DNA of 64,000 nt. Origin: Oryzias latipes (taxonomy: Eukaryota; Chordata; Actinopteri; Beloniformes; Adrianichthyidae). Positions within the stretch are counted from its first letter, which is position 1. Each line of letters opens with the position of its first letter. The notes below the pieces were generated by a model that saw only the letters and a list, made by a program, of their open reading frames with translations, searched no databases and was not told the DNA's origin. Both the position numbers and the translations under genes were made by a program. Shown one piece after another: positions 35,867 to 47,263 of the stretch. Location: the NCBI RefSeq assembly GCF_002234675.1, contig NC_019870.2, positions 2,562,985 to 2,626,984 on the forward strand, in the 5' to 3' direction.

Positions 35867-38800
35867 ATGTCTTTGGGAATGTCTTACAAACCCAACGTCC
35901 ATCAGCACATTCCGGGAACTTCAGGGAACCAGGGTAAGAGCAAAACGGCGGTCAAAAGCCAACTACCCGCCCGCTACATCGAGCGTTAAATTCGGGGTCT
36001 CGGAGAATACCTGGAGAAAGACTGTGTCTGTAGTTTTTGTCCAGTTATATATATAGGGTCAGATCCTGGGAGCTAGGCTAATTCATATCCGCCATTATTA
36101 CTAATGTAAAAGGGCGCCATCCGCGGGTCGAGTCGGCGCGGAAACACGGCGGGGATGAGAAACGAGCGCGCGGCGCTTCCGAAAACGGGGTTCCCCGCCG
36201 TCCGGGGTCGCGGTCCCGCCCGGCGGGTGCCGTTACACGGTGACAAAAATGTATCGGTTATGTCTTCTTGAGCCAGCCTTGTTCCGTTTCCTCCATGATG
36301 CTCCTCGGTCGGAGCTGCTCGATTGATCCGCCTCGGAGGAGTTTCTGCCTCTTCGAGGACACCTGCCGGTCGGGGCCGATACTGCAGGCGCAGGAGGCAG
36401 GCTGGAGTTCATGGAGCCAAAAAACAACAAAGAAAACCTTTAATTTAGTGATACATCGTGGAAAATACTGAATTGTTTTCATTATTTTTTTCATTTAACA
36501 ATTTCACACCTATTAATTAGTATTCAGATTTTTTAATGACTAATTCACTCTTATTTAGCAACAACTTAATTTTATTTCCTGATTTTAGAGTCAGAATGAT
36601 GCACTTTTCATACTATTGTATTGATATATACAGTAATGCATGAACCAGTGACAATATCTGTAATTATTCATTCGTCTTTTGTCTTCACATTCTAAATCCA
36701 TAAACATTATCAAACATTACATGATCAGTGTGTCCTGCAGCAGTCTGGGACACACTTTTGTGGTTTGAAATCTGGCGATTTCCTTATTTTCCCTCAAAAT
36801 GGGAAAATAAACTTTTAGCTCAAGCGATCCTCACCAGGTTTCCCTGCTAGCTTCAGTCTACAACCAAAGTTTCGTTGACCTTTGAAGGGGCTTAAATAAA
36901 AATAAAAAATCGCCGTCTACAAATTTAAAGTCCTCCTGGGGATTTTGATCTATCGTTACTCATCATTTTGAACCTACATGGGGGGAAAAATGTTGGTTTT
37001 TAAAGTTTAAAGATTTGGAACGGTGTTGGCGGGGCGAGCTCGCAAAACTGGCGTTCCCCTGTTGGTCGCGCATTTCTTACCAGAATATTGTGGAAATTGA
37101 ATACATTAATTCCTTGCGTCAAGCTGAATGAAACAATATGATATACAATAAAACCACATTAGGAATGGGGGCGTGGTTAATGATAAACCTCCGTTGCCAA
37201 GGAAATCCAAAAGTTTACTTTTGCCAATTTTTCTACAAATTACATCGACGGATTCGCCACCCCCAGGGGACCAAAAAAGGAAATGGTTGCTATGGAGATA
37301 AAACCAGCATGAAAGCCGCCATTTTTAAAATAGTTTGTCTTCATTAATGAGTTGAGCTTCATTTTAAAGACGGATGGTGTGGAGGTCATGTGGTCAAGTC
37401 TTTTGCATTTATCAGAGCCTAAAAGTTAAAAATAATCATAAAAATTCATCTGTGATCATTTTTTGGATGTCCGTACTTTCTAAAATGACTAGCGGATGTT
37501 TTTTTTTTCTCTCATTTTACCAAGTAAACCAAAGTTTCTGTTTCTACAAAGGTAATATTTCTCTAAAATCCTCATCCATCGTCAGCAAATGCAGGGACGG
37601 CTTTCAGCCTCGCTGTTCCGTAAACGGCTTTTTGGGGTTTTGACGCACACGTGTGAGGAAACCAAACTACAGATGTGTGTTTATGATTCTGCTGCGTTTA
37701 GGACTAAAATAATTCAAATCAAACAAAATATTTGATAGAAAGCTCTGAATCGGTTGTTTTTGTGTCACCAATGTCAGACAAACGGGCTCCATGTTTGGTA
37801 TATTTTAGCAGTGAAAGAACAGAAGTACAGTCTTCTTGTATCATCTTTCATGATGCGGATGTTTTGCCTGCAGTTGGGAACCTTCAGTCGGCCTCGGCGG
37901 CTAACCTGGCCACGTTGCAGTCCTACAGACCCCTGCTGAGCGACTACGGACCTCCATCTCTGGGATTCTCACAGGTGAGCTCCGCCTTTAGACGCCGCAG
38001 AAACATCTTCTTCTTCCCAACCCTCGTCAGAGGTGTGGCGAGTCTTTCAGGGTTTCTGTTGGCGCTCGTGGAAACGCGGTGGCGGCGGCTCTACCGCTGA
38101 CTGTACCTGAGACCTGGGCTGAGTGTGACCACATCCATCGACAATGGTTCAATTCTCCATTTTTTATTTTTTTGTAGTGAGTCCTTGTTTCTGTGGCAAC
38201 CACCCTCACCAATCAGGGGTGGAGCTTATCCGAAGGCCACACCCCTACCACCTGAAAACCTGTCAATCGTTTTGGACATAGGGGCCGCCAGGCTCCACCT
38301 ACTTTAGTTGAGGCCTCAATAATAAAAAGCAGATGTTAAAGCGCAGAAAACACCTGTTTCCGCACGTGTTTCACGCTGGTTTCCGTTAAGCTAACGTCCT
38401 TGTCTGATGAAGAACGGTTCTGCGTCTGGATCTTTGACAAACCGCTGGTTTCCACTTGTTTTCTCCTGGCCAATATTCAAACGGTACCATTAAAGTTTGA
38501 AAGTTGGTAAATAAAAACACCAGAGAACTCTGAGATGGTTGTTTGGGGCTCCCAGGAAATGCGTGCATCTTATTTTGAAAGTCCCGATAAAACGGGTCGT
38601 TCAGCTGTTATTCACAACTGCCCTCACGGGCGGATAAGGGCAACGAAGGTCTCACCTGTACGGTGACCCGCCCCAAATATCAAAGGCCAAAGATCAAAGC
38701 TGCAGCTTTTATTTTGTTATCAGAAGAGAACTTCCTTTGTTGTTGTTTTTTCTAAACTCCAGGGCTCCACCGGCAGTCAAGTGCCTCAGAACAAATATGC

Positions 38801-39021
38801 AGAGCTGCTCGCCATCATCGAAGAACTCGGGAAGGAAATCAGGCCCACGTATGCTGGAAGCAAGAGCGCCATGGAGAGGCTGAAACGAGGTATGTCCCGC
38901 TTTGAACGCTTTCCTTTGGGTTTCAGCCGAATAAACCCCATCCCTCTGGGCAGGAATAATCCACGCCAGAGGACTGGTGCGGGAATGCTTGGCGGAGACG
39001 GAGAGGAACGCCAGGTCCTAG
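35867..39021 (+). CDS. cdk2ap1: CDK2-associated protein 1 (DOC-1), 4 exons
   Basis: Exons 35867-35933, 37874-37974, 38763-38889 and 38954-39021 (TAG) join without phase error into 120 codons (human 115). The N terminus is [14 protein letters not shown]; the human protein starts at the second methionine (MSYKPN), so both ATGs are possible starts. The conserved core reads [17 protein letters not shown], then [20 protein letters not shown], then [19 protein letters not shown]. It ends [12 protein letters not shown], containing the TER motif reported for CDK2 binding. Family role: a small nuclear protein that dimerises through the C-terminal helices, binds CDK2 and DNA polymerase alpha/primase, and is a subunit of the NuRD/Mi-2 chromatin remodelling complex. 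Intron 1 (about 1.9 kb) is CpG-rich at its start and holds a dispersed repeat. Confidence 0.96.
36880..37340. repeat. Dispersed repeat in cdk2ap1 intron 1 (related to 14935-15560)
   Basis: Second copy of the family described at 14935-15560, in the same orientation. Blocks GGCGAGCTCGCA, AATATTGTGGAAATTGAA, GGGGGCGTGGTTAAT and GGTTGCTATGGAGATAAAA are shared. Confidence 0.7.
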
Positions 39022-39600
39022 CCGCAGACGCGCCTTCCCCCTCCGAGAAGAACCACACGTCACCCAAAAGCAAACGGAAAAATCAACCTGCATGGCATTT
39101 TTCTCGGTTGGGAGGAAGTCGATGAAGAAAAGGCGGAGAGGCAAACTCCTAGAGATAAAGGGCGACGATAAGAGAAACGAGCAGCAACAACCTGAACGCC
39201 TCCCAACGGCTGTCAATCATGTCTGAGTTGTTTGTGAAACAAAAGAAAAGGTCGACATTCAACTTCACTGATCTTAGTTTTCCATTTCCCTTCAAAATCC
39301 TTCTTTTTGCATGCAAACGGGCCCATCGGTTAACTGTAGACTATGCATGACATGTACAAAACTAGATCAGGTTTTCTTATTTGATTTTATTTTTTAGTGT
39401 TTTTATTTTCCTCTTTTCATGGCGTTCGGTCTGTTTTGACCTTTTGCAACTCACGGCGGAGGGAAGGATGTGCCAAATGCATTTCTTTCATCCATCTTTC
39501 AGTTGGTTTTAAGTGGAGACACAGAAAATGGAAAATGCTGTTACTTGCATCTTTGTATGTATTTATTACCCTGTGTAATAAATTGTATTTTCAATACAGT
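39022..39600 (+). other. cdk2ap1: cdk2ap1 3' UTR
   Basis: Non-coding sequence after the stop codon, with AATAAA at 39577-39582 as the most likely polyadenylation signal. It lies about 330 bp before the Harbinger element. Confidence 0.6.
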
Positions 39601-40719
39601 TGTCATGGTGATTCTTTGTTTGTTTTCTTTTGGCTCAAAGGGGCAGAAAATAATAAAAAAAATATAAATGTATAAACATTTAAAGCAAATAGACAAAATA
39701 AATATTTACAAACTTCAGTTATGGGGAGGGCTGCGTATTTTACTCAGCTTTTTCACTAAATTAGATGGTTTTTTTCATGCCTGTGTAAATTATAATCTAG
39801 GATTATTAAATGTAAAAAAGACTCAGATGCTTCCTTGAAGGGTATATTTTATGTAGATGAAAAAAAAAACTTTAAGTAAAATCAACAGAAATAAAAATTT
39901 CAATATCATCACCAGGGGCCTCATTTATAAACGTCGCGTACGCACAAAAGAAGGCGTACGCCACTCTCTACGCAATAGTTGAGATTTATAAAAAGCAAAC
40001 TTGACGGGAAAATGTGCGGTCCTTCACGCAAGCTCTGACCCAGGCGTACGCACAAAAACGGGTGAAATGAGAAACGGCGACACCGTCGGCAGATGGAAGA
40101 AACACGTGAAAGTGAAAATGACAATACTGCCTCTCATAAATAACATGAAGACTTCACAAAGCAAGTCTTACAGTTATCAGCCTACACCAACACCCGTTTG
40201 ATCGATCAGCAGTGAAACAAACAAAAAAATCAAACGAAAATTACAACAGAAATTCAAATGAACACTTATTTGCAGAAAGAAAAGTGAAATATGTTCTGCA
40301 ATATTGGCATGTTGTGCAATTCATCCTCATAAATAATATAGTTAACAGAACGAAATAATGTACAAAACTGATATTCCCGTCAATGTGTCCGTCTGGCGGA
40401 GCAGATATAGGTGCAGACAGACAGATGGGTAGATAGAGAGAGATGCATTAATTGTCCACTGGGGAAAGTTGTTTTCATAGTAAAACATTTCTTCATAAGC
40501 TACAGAATTATGGTATTCATGCATATGCCTTTAGTTTGTATTATTTTTGATAAAACAATGTATGGCGTATGTCTCAACCATTCAGAAAGCAACAAGAAAT
40601 TACATTTGCGCTGATCAATTTCCCATTTCCACGTCGATTATTACCGACATCTGTAGCTTGTCAGATGTAACTAAATGGAGGGAAATAAAATGCCCCATCA
40701 CATTGCGTAATGACGCACA

Positions 40720-40848
40720 ATGGCTGATCTTGCGCTCTTAGAAGATGTGGCAAATGGAAGAATTCAGAGTGAACGCATCTTTAGACAGCAAGAAGACTTG
40801 TTGGCAAACGAGGACGAGTGGCTTATGATCCGGTTCCGACTTCCTCTG
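40720..40848 (+). pseudogene. HARBI1-like transposase N-terminal fragment (left arm)
   Basis: Encodes MADLALLEDVANGRI followed by SERIFRQQEDLLANEDEWL and FRLP, the N terminus of Harbinger-superfamily DDE transposases. Similarity then stops where a deletion joins Myb-region sequence. The catalytic domain is absent. The same start is present in inverted orientation at 41137-41334. Confidence 0.75.
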
Positions 40849-40869
40849 CGGGCTTTTGGGGGGGTGTCA

Positions 40870-41120
40870 CCCGGTGCATCTGGCGCGTCGGCATCCCCCT
40901 GCGCCTCAGTCACCACTCCACTTAAAAGGGATTCCCCAATTATTGCTGCCAGTCTCTCATCAGGAGTGGCAGCTCCGGTGCCCCCCCCCCCACACCCGTG
41001 GCAGACACGGGTGTGTGTGTGTGTGTGTGGGTGAGTGGGGGTTGCAGCGCCAGACGTTTTTTTGCCTCGACTTTGATGTCCGACCATTTCTGGTCCGTCT
41101 CTGGGGGCACCGGAGCGCCA
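40870..41120 (-). pseudogene. Harbinger Myb-like (SANT) protein fragment
   Basis: On the minus strand two frames carry QKWSDIKVEAKKRLALQ (about 41090-41040) and, after a (GT)n-associated frameshift, DERLAAIIGESLLSGVV (about 40970-40915). In fish Harbinger elements this type of sequence belongs to the accessory Myb-like protein that helps transposase enter the nucleus. It is broken here by the repeat and a frameshift. Confidence 0.6.
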
Positions 41121-41136
41121 GATGCACCGGGTGACA

Positions 41137-41334
41137 CGCGTGGTTCCTCTGAGTGCTCTTCTGTAACGCCGGGCCCAAAAGCCCGCAGAGGTCCAACAGG
41201 ACGGCTCGAGGAAGTCGGAACCGGCTCATGAGTCACTCATCCTCGTTTGCCAGCAAGTCTTCTTGTTGTCTAAAGATGCGTTCACTCCGAATTCTTCCAT
41301 TTGCCACATCTTCTAAGAGCGCAAGATCAGCCAT
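41137..41334 (-). pseudogene. HARBI1-like transposase N-terminal fragment (right arm)
   Basis: Starts MADLALLEDVANGRI (ATG at 41334-41332) and runs about 66 residues through DEWLMSRFRLPRAVLLDLCG and GPALQKSTQRNHA. It is slightly longer than the inverted counterpart at 40720-40848, then degenerates. There are no catalytic residues. Confidence 0.75.
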
Positions 41335-41490
41335 TGTGCGTCATTACGCATTGTGATGGGGCATTTTATTTCCCTCCATTTAGTTACATCTGACAAGCTA
41401 CAGATGTCGGTAATAATCCACGTGGAAATGGGAAATTGTTCAGCGCAAATGTAATTTCTTGTTGCTTTCTGAATGGTTGAGACATACGTA

Positions 41491-42791
41491 CGACGGAGTT
41501 TTAGGGCCACGGTGAGGAAAAAAAATTCCGGCCAACATCATGACGAGATTAAAGTTGTCATGTCGACTTTAATCTCGTCATGACGAAAAAAACTCGACAC
41601 AAAGTTTCGAGAAAAAACTCGTCGTGTCGAGATAAAAGTCGAAATAAAGTTTCGAGATTAAAGTCGAAATGTTGTGCGAGAGCAGTGAAGCTGAGTCTTT
41701 CAGGAGTATTCAGTGTTATGGCTAATGTTAGTGAGCTAGTGGCTTTGTATTTAAGAGTTTACGACAGAGTTTTATGGCCACCAAAAAAAAGTAATTTTAT
41801 TAGGAGATAAAAACTCGTAAATTTATAGGAAGAAAGTCATAGATTAACAAGGAGAAAACCCAGAAGTTGTCTGTTTATCGGAGCCTAGCTTGAAGATGAA
41901 ATATGTGGAGCCTTTTGTGAAGCTTTATTTCAGGATTATAGGTTTAAAACAAAGATATTCTGAGCCTTTTGGCGACTCAAAATGAAATTATTTTCCGTGT
42001 AGCAGTCTTTCCGGGGTTCGGTGTCAGTAAAGCGGAGTTTCATCTGTAAAATAAGGAGCTCAGAGACACGTTTGGGTGTAGAGGATCGCTGCAGCCTTTA
42101 TTCTCCTTTTCATTCACATAACCTGAAGTTCATCAGTCACATTACGTCATGAATCTGTCATCCGATCACCAATGCGGAAGTAAACAGTGTCACATACGCC
42201 CACTGCTGCAGATGAAGCGACCCGTTTGATCATTAAAAAACAAAGATGAATGAAAATAGTCTGTTATATTAGCATTACAACGTTGAAAATGGCAAAAAGT
42301 GCTTCTCCTCCTCAGACGGAAGCATCACACAAACATAGAGATCTGGTCTCTGGTGGAGGAAGAAAGGATTCAAGCAAACAGCTGCAGAGATCCTGCAAAC
42401 CAACCATCAATAAATAAAACTTTAATAACTTGTGAATCAATCAAATGAGCCTCCAGACATTTGGAACATTATCAATTAACATTCAGCTCACATGTTCAAC
42501 AAAGTTTAGTCGGTCTGCTCTGCTGCTGCACGGCGTTCACCTGCTGCTCTGCGTGCTGCTCACTTCCACAATAATCTCGTAAATTTACGAGTTTTTTTCT
42601 ATCGCGCGCAACATTGCGACTTTAATCTCGAAACTTTATTTCGACTTTTATCTCGACAAGACGAGTTTTTTTCTCGAAACTTTGTGTCGAGTTTTTTCTC
42701 ATCGTGACGAGATTAAAGTCGACATGATGACTTTAATCTCGTCATGTTGGCCAGAATTTTTTTTCTTCACCGTGGCCCTAAAACTCCGTCG
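41491..42791. mobile_element. Nested 1.3-kb inverted-repeat DNA element
   Basis: The termini CGACGGAGTTTTAGGGCCAC and its inverse (ending 42791) are flanked by TA at 41489-41490 and 42792-42793. About 170 bp inside each end is built from palindromic GAGATTAAAGTCG / CGACTTTAATCTC motifs (41540-41670 and 42600-42735). The centre has no transposase ORF, so the element is non-autonomous. The superfamily is not assigned; a TA target duplication is plausible but flanking filler sequence makes it uncertain. It lies inside the right arm of the Harbinger element and is therefore the later insertion. Confidence 0.75.
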
Positions 42792-43858
42792 TAGTACATT
42801 CGCCAATACATTGTTTTATCAAAAATAAAACAAACTAAAGGCATATGCATGAATACCATAATTCCATAGCTTATGAAGAAATGTTTTACTAGGAAAACAA
42901 CTTTCCCCAGTGGACAATTAGTGCGTCTGTCCGTCCGTCCGCACGCCCGCACCTATATCTGCTCCGCCAGACGGACACATTAACGAGAATATCAGTTTTG
43001 TACATTATTTCGTTCTGTTAACTATATTATTTATGAGGATGAATTGCACAACATGCCAATATTGCAGAACATATTTCACTTTTCTTTCTGCAAATAAGTG
43101 TTCATTTGAATTTCTGTTGTAATTTTCGTTTGATTTTTTTGTTTGTTTCACTGCTGATCGATCAAACGGGTGTTGGTGTAGGCTGATAACTGTAAGACTT
43201 GCTTTGTGAAGTCTTCATGTTATTTATGAGAGGCAGTATTGTCATTTATATTTTAACGTGTTTCTTCAATCTGCCGACGGTGTCGCCGTTTCTCATTTCA
43301 GCCGTTTTTGTATGTACGCTTGGGTCAGAGCTTGCGTGAAGGACAGCACATTTTCCCGTCAAGTTTGCTTTTTATAAATCTCAACTATTGCGTAGAGAGT
43401 GGCGTACGCCTTCTTTTGTGCGTACGCAACGTTTATAAATGAGGCCCCTGGACTGACATAATTTGAGTGTCATCTGCATAGATTACTTTCTAATTTACTT
43501 TTTAATTAACTGGTGTGTAATTTGTAAATATTTATTTTCCTTTTTGTCTATTGTCAACTTGAAAATACATATTTTTAAAACAGTTTTCTATAAAAGTTAT
43601 TTCTACAAATGTATGCGATTGCAGTTTTATTTTTATTACATTTTCTATTTGTGTAAAAGCATCAATTTAACAAAACAAATTCTTGAAATGTTTATATATA
43701 AAATTTGACAACATTAAACATTAAAGCCATTCAGTCCATTTAAAATGTCAAATTTGTTATCGAAAGGTAATTGGACCCAGTACTAAACCTTGAGGGACTC
43801 CTTAAATGATCTCAGAAAATCTCAGTTTAAGTTTTCAGATAATCACTTTAGATCTGTA

Positions 43859-44694
43859 CGGAGCCCGTGTCCTGACATTAAGATACAAAAATATAGATAC
43901 AGATACTATTATATTATATAGATATAGATACTATTGTGCTTTTTAAAATAAATAAATCTGTTCTCTAAACATCCTCCGTGTCTTCAATGCAATGTAATGA
44001 GACACACACAGACAGAAATGTGAAGGTATCTGCTGTAAATCTATGACGTAAATTAATAACAGGATATGATCGGCTAGTCAGTTAGCATGTATCCTTATAT
44101 CCTTCGAATGTAGAGCAACTGACTGCTAAAGTTAATAAAAGACAAGTCCTGAATATTATTATTCCTATTCGACCCTAAACTACAATATCAGCTGTCTGAC
44201 AACAGACCAGCCAGTTGCCCAAATGCCGGCATACATCAAAGAGCTCTGCGGCGGCGCTAGTAGTAGCCTAGCAGGAGCTATCGTATGACAAACTAAGCAG
44301 CCCAGTTATCATAAATCTTTTGATATTTTTCTTATATTCATTGAGACAGTAATAAAGTGATCATTTTTGTTTTTCATGTTCCTTTTTTGAACGAATATGG
44401 GTCACAGAGACACGGAAGTTACCGCTGAAAGCGGCTTTTGCCGGCGTACAGAGAGCACATCAGCGTGAATGACTTATGACGTGAGTAATTATTGCGTTCG
44501 AACGGATTAATTATTGCGTTCGAACGACATAATTATTGTGTTCGCACGAGTTAATCATTTCGAGGGAACGGAATAGTATTTTGAGGGAACGCAAAAGTAT
44601 CTTGTGGGAACGGAATAGTATTTCGTGCGAACGAGATAATAATCTGTGGGAACAAGATATATTTTAATATCTTAATGTCAGGACACGGGCTCCG
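43859..44694. mobile_element. 836-bp non-autonomous DNA element with 28-bp TIRs
   Basis: The terminal repeats CGGAGCCCGTGTCCTGACAT and onward (28 bp, perfect) face each other at 43859 and 44694, flanked by TA on both sides. Wider flanks GATCTG/GCTCTG are similar. No coding sequence is present. One half contains the tandem array at 44488-44650. The superfamily is unknown. Confidence 0.8.
44488..44650. repeat. Degenerate ~30-bp tandem array inside DNA element
   Basis: About six units built on ATTATTGCGTTCGAACG, drifting to TTTCGAGGGAACGGAATAGT and TTTCGTGCGAACGAGATAAT. Confidence 0.7.
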
Positions 44695-44699
44695 TAGCT

Positions 44700-47227
44700 C
44701 TGCCTGTTGTGTTGATGTAATCTGTTACAGTAACTCAATGTGAATAAGAGTGAATGAGAATAATTTTTTTTCAAGTAACTAATAATAAAGATAAATTAAT
44801 GAAGTCCCATTCAGATGTATGAGTTTCTTTGATGCAAAGTGATTTGAACAATGACTAAATGAACTTTCTTTGGTTTTATATTATAAAGTCAATAAAAACA
44901 TTTTTTCTCATTATTCCTTGAATACTAATATTTTGCTGCCATTGAAGTTCCATAAATGAAAACTATAACAGTAAAAAAAAATTGTAAAGTAATAACTAAA
45001 TAAAGACACGTAAAGAAGAAGCTCCTTTACAGACATGCGCTGTTCACCGTTAGCTCTGGTCCCAACAGATGTACACGCCCCCTTTTGTTCAGACAACCAA
45101 TAGGAGCAAAGAGTGAAAGTCTGGCCCAATCACCGCCCTGCATTTCAGACACCGCTTTGACCAATCGCTGTGCGTGTTGTGAGCGTTACAGCACCCAGCA
45201 AACACTGCAGTGCAGCGGCCAACCAGCAACCAGCTAGCCAGCCCGACAACCCGCACGGAAATATGGATGAAGTAACCCGGGTGAACGGGTAGGTTAGACC
45301 CAGGTGAACCTTTACCGTCCCCGTCACCTTCGTCTCGGTGGTACGGCGGACGAGCACGCGGCTGTGGCTGTGCGCGTTCTCGTACCGCTGCTCCCGCTTC
45401 GCCTCCGCTCATTATAACTTAGCCGAACTGTGTTAGCTTAGCTGGCTAACCTGGCTGGTTAGTTGTTTCCCTCCTGCGGATAACGGACGGTAACGGACGC
45501 GAAGTTTACGGGGAGTTTCCGCCGCCCGTTAACGGGGGATGTTTTCACCAAAGCGGCGAACGCAGCTCGACGATTTTCCCGCCTTTATAATAAATAATCT
45601 GGATTATCGGCGATGTTGACTAAAGATAAATCAACTCAACAGCACCTTTCTGTCACTCAAACATGAAACAGGGAAGTGAAAGTGACGTTTTGACCAAATC
45701 TATGAATGTAAATCTCAAACGGCTCACGTTTTCAGTGAATGTTCTGTACATTTATAATCTGACACCCTTGCCTAACGAGAGATCTGTAAAAATCGGACTG
45801 AAAATAGTTTAAATTGAGCACACAAAACTAAAATAACCTGATATAATAATTGGATAAAACCTGATTTAAAAAAACAGATTTGATGCGTTTATGTCCAGCT
45901 CAGAAATCTGGGCTCCAGGTGCATGAAGCTTAATCTGCAGACATGCTCTGGGAAAACGGTAAAAACCTGAATAAGATGTTTTTTTGTGTGTGAAAACCTT
46001 TAAAAATAGAACCAGTATTCGTTTTGGTGAAATAAGTAGCGATGTCTCTTTTTTTCAAAACATTTTTTTTATTTTTAAAACCATCTATAAACACTCTTAT
46101 TTAGGACAATTGCTCACATAACGGGAAATAATATGAATTAAAAGAACCGTGTATTGTTAAAAAAAAAAGTGTTAGATCGTGAAAGTAGGAACGTTTATGT
46201 TAAGATATAATAATTCATCTGTTAATCGATCCAAACAGATTGTTAACTGAATTATGTCAATATTAAATCAGATCCAAATGAAATATCAATTATTGGACTA
46301 AACCATTTGGCAGATTTTCCTATACAGCAAAAATGGATCAGTCTATAATTCCAGTCCAATGTTTGGAAAGTCATGTGACCGTACAGTGTGCTAGAATGAG
46401 AATTATTTGACATTAATTCTTTACTTGTTTGTTTGGACACATATTTCATTCACACTTGATTTTATGGAGGAAACCTGGACAACGGTTGAGAATTCTGGGA
46501 TTCACACGGGTTGAAGTTTTGGCTAAAGAGGACGTCCTGGATCTATGTTGGGTCGCATCGGATCGTTGTTAAAACGAGTCTAACACCCCTATTTTATATG
46601 CACAAATTCTTAGACTTTCTACCCTATTTTAAGCGCCGTAACAGTCTAACTATCCTTATTGAACAATTTAAATATGAAAATAGTTTAACATTTTTAAGAT
46701 AAAGGTGTCAAAATGATATAAATATTATAGTAAAGTGTCATTAGACATGTTCCCACAGAGCCTCTACGATGAAAATGTTTTTAATGAGGCATTTTTCTGA
46801 TGATGGAGGACATGTATAGAGAAAATTAGGATTTGAAATAACATTTCTGAGTAACTCTTTGCTCAAATCGTGAATCAGGAATGTTGTTTGAAAAAAGATG
46901 GCAGTAAATACGCTGGGCGGGTCGCCAGCTCCATTCAGAGCCTAAAACAAGTCGTTTCGTTTCACTGCAAAGCTACTAGTTAGTTAGTTTGGTCTTCTAT
47001 CAAGTGTAAATAGAAATTAGACAATTATAATTGGTAATATTTTGTGTTTTTACATTTCCGATTCAAGCAAGACATTTTAATGAACGCATTTATTTTAAAA
47101 AATCACATCAGACAGTTTGGGTTTTAAATAGACCGAAGCCTGAAAACCAGATTTCCGGCTTGCATGTAAACGCATCAGACCTGATGGCGACACCTCCGCC
47201 CGCTAACCGGAGCGTTCTGTGTTCCAG
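44700..47227. other. Intergenic/5' flank of mphosph9 with CpG-rich promoter candidate
   Basis: Mostly AT-rich. A CpG-rich block at about 45150-45560 is the best promoter candidate for mphosph9, but I cannot place its first exon. A repeat related to the kmt5a intron repeat lies at 46785-46960. No recognisable MTRFR (C12orf65) exon, which lies here in mammals, was seen. Confidence 0.4.
46785..46960. repeat. Dispersed repeat (related to 13846-14060)
   Basis: Shares TTTTTCTGATGATGGAGGA, ACATTTCTGAGTAA and CGCTGGGCGGG with the kmt5a intron copy, in the same order. Confidence 0.65.
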
Positions 47228-47263
47228 CTGTCAGACCGACCCCCTCCTTACGGGCCCGTAAGC

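Larger units (their letters stand above)
39912..43451. mobile_element. Fold-back PIF/Harbinger element with ~0.94-kb inverted arms
   Basis: The termini CCAGGGGCCTCATTTATAAA and its reverse complement start a very long inverted repeat. The left arm is 39912 to about 40850. The right arm is about 41210-41490 continued at 42794-43451, interrupted by another element at 41491-42791. By eye the arms are roughly 95% identical. Each arm carries, facing inward, the start of a HARBI1-like transposase gene; a degraded centre carries a Myb-like fragment. No convincing 3-bp target duplication is visible (the flanks read CCA/TGG, which belong to the inverted repeat). The element cannot encode a working transposase. 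If transcribed, it would fold into a long hairpin. Confidence 0.85.

Noticed and set aside
40720-41356. Possible domesticated HARBI1 gene
   Set aside because: Only the first 40-66 residues of a transposase are present, mirrored on both strands and followed by deletions and a microsatellite frameshift. No catalytic domain.
45089-45412. 107-codon minus-strand ORF in the CpG block, considered as mtrfr (divergent neighbour of MPHOSPH9 in mammals)
   Set aside because: It lacks the GGQ peptide-release motif and any other release-factor feature. CpG-rich sequence readily yields such ORFs.
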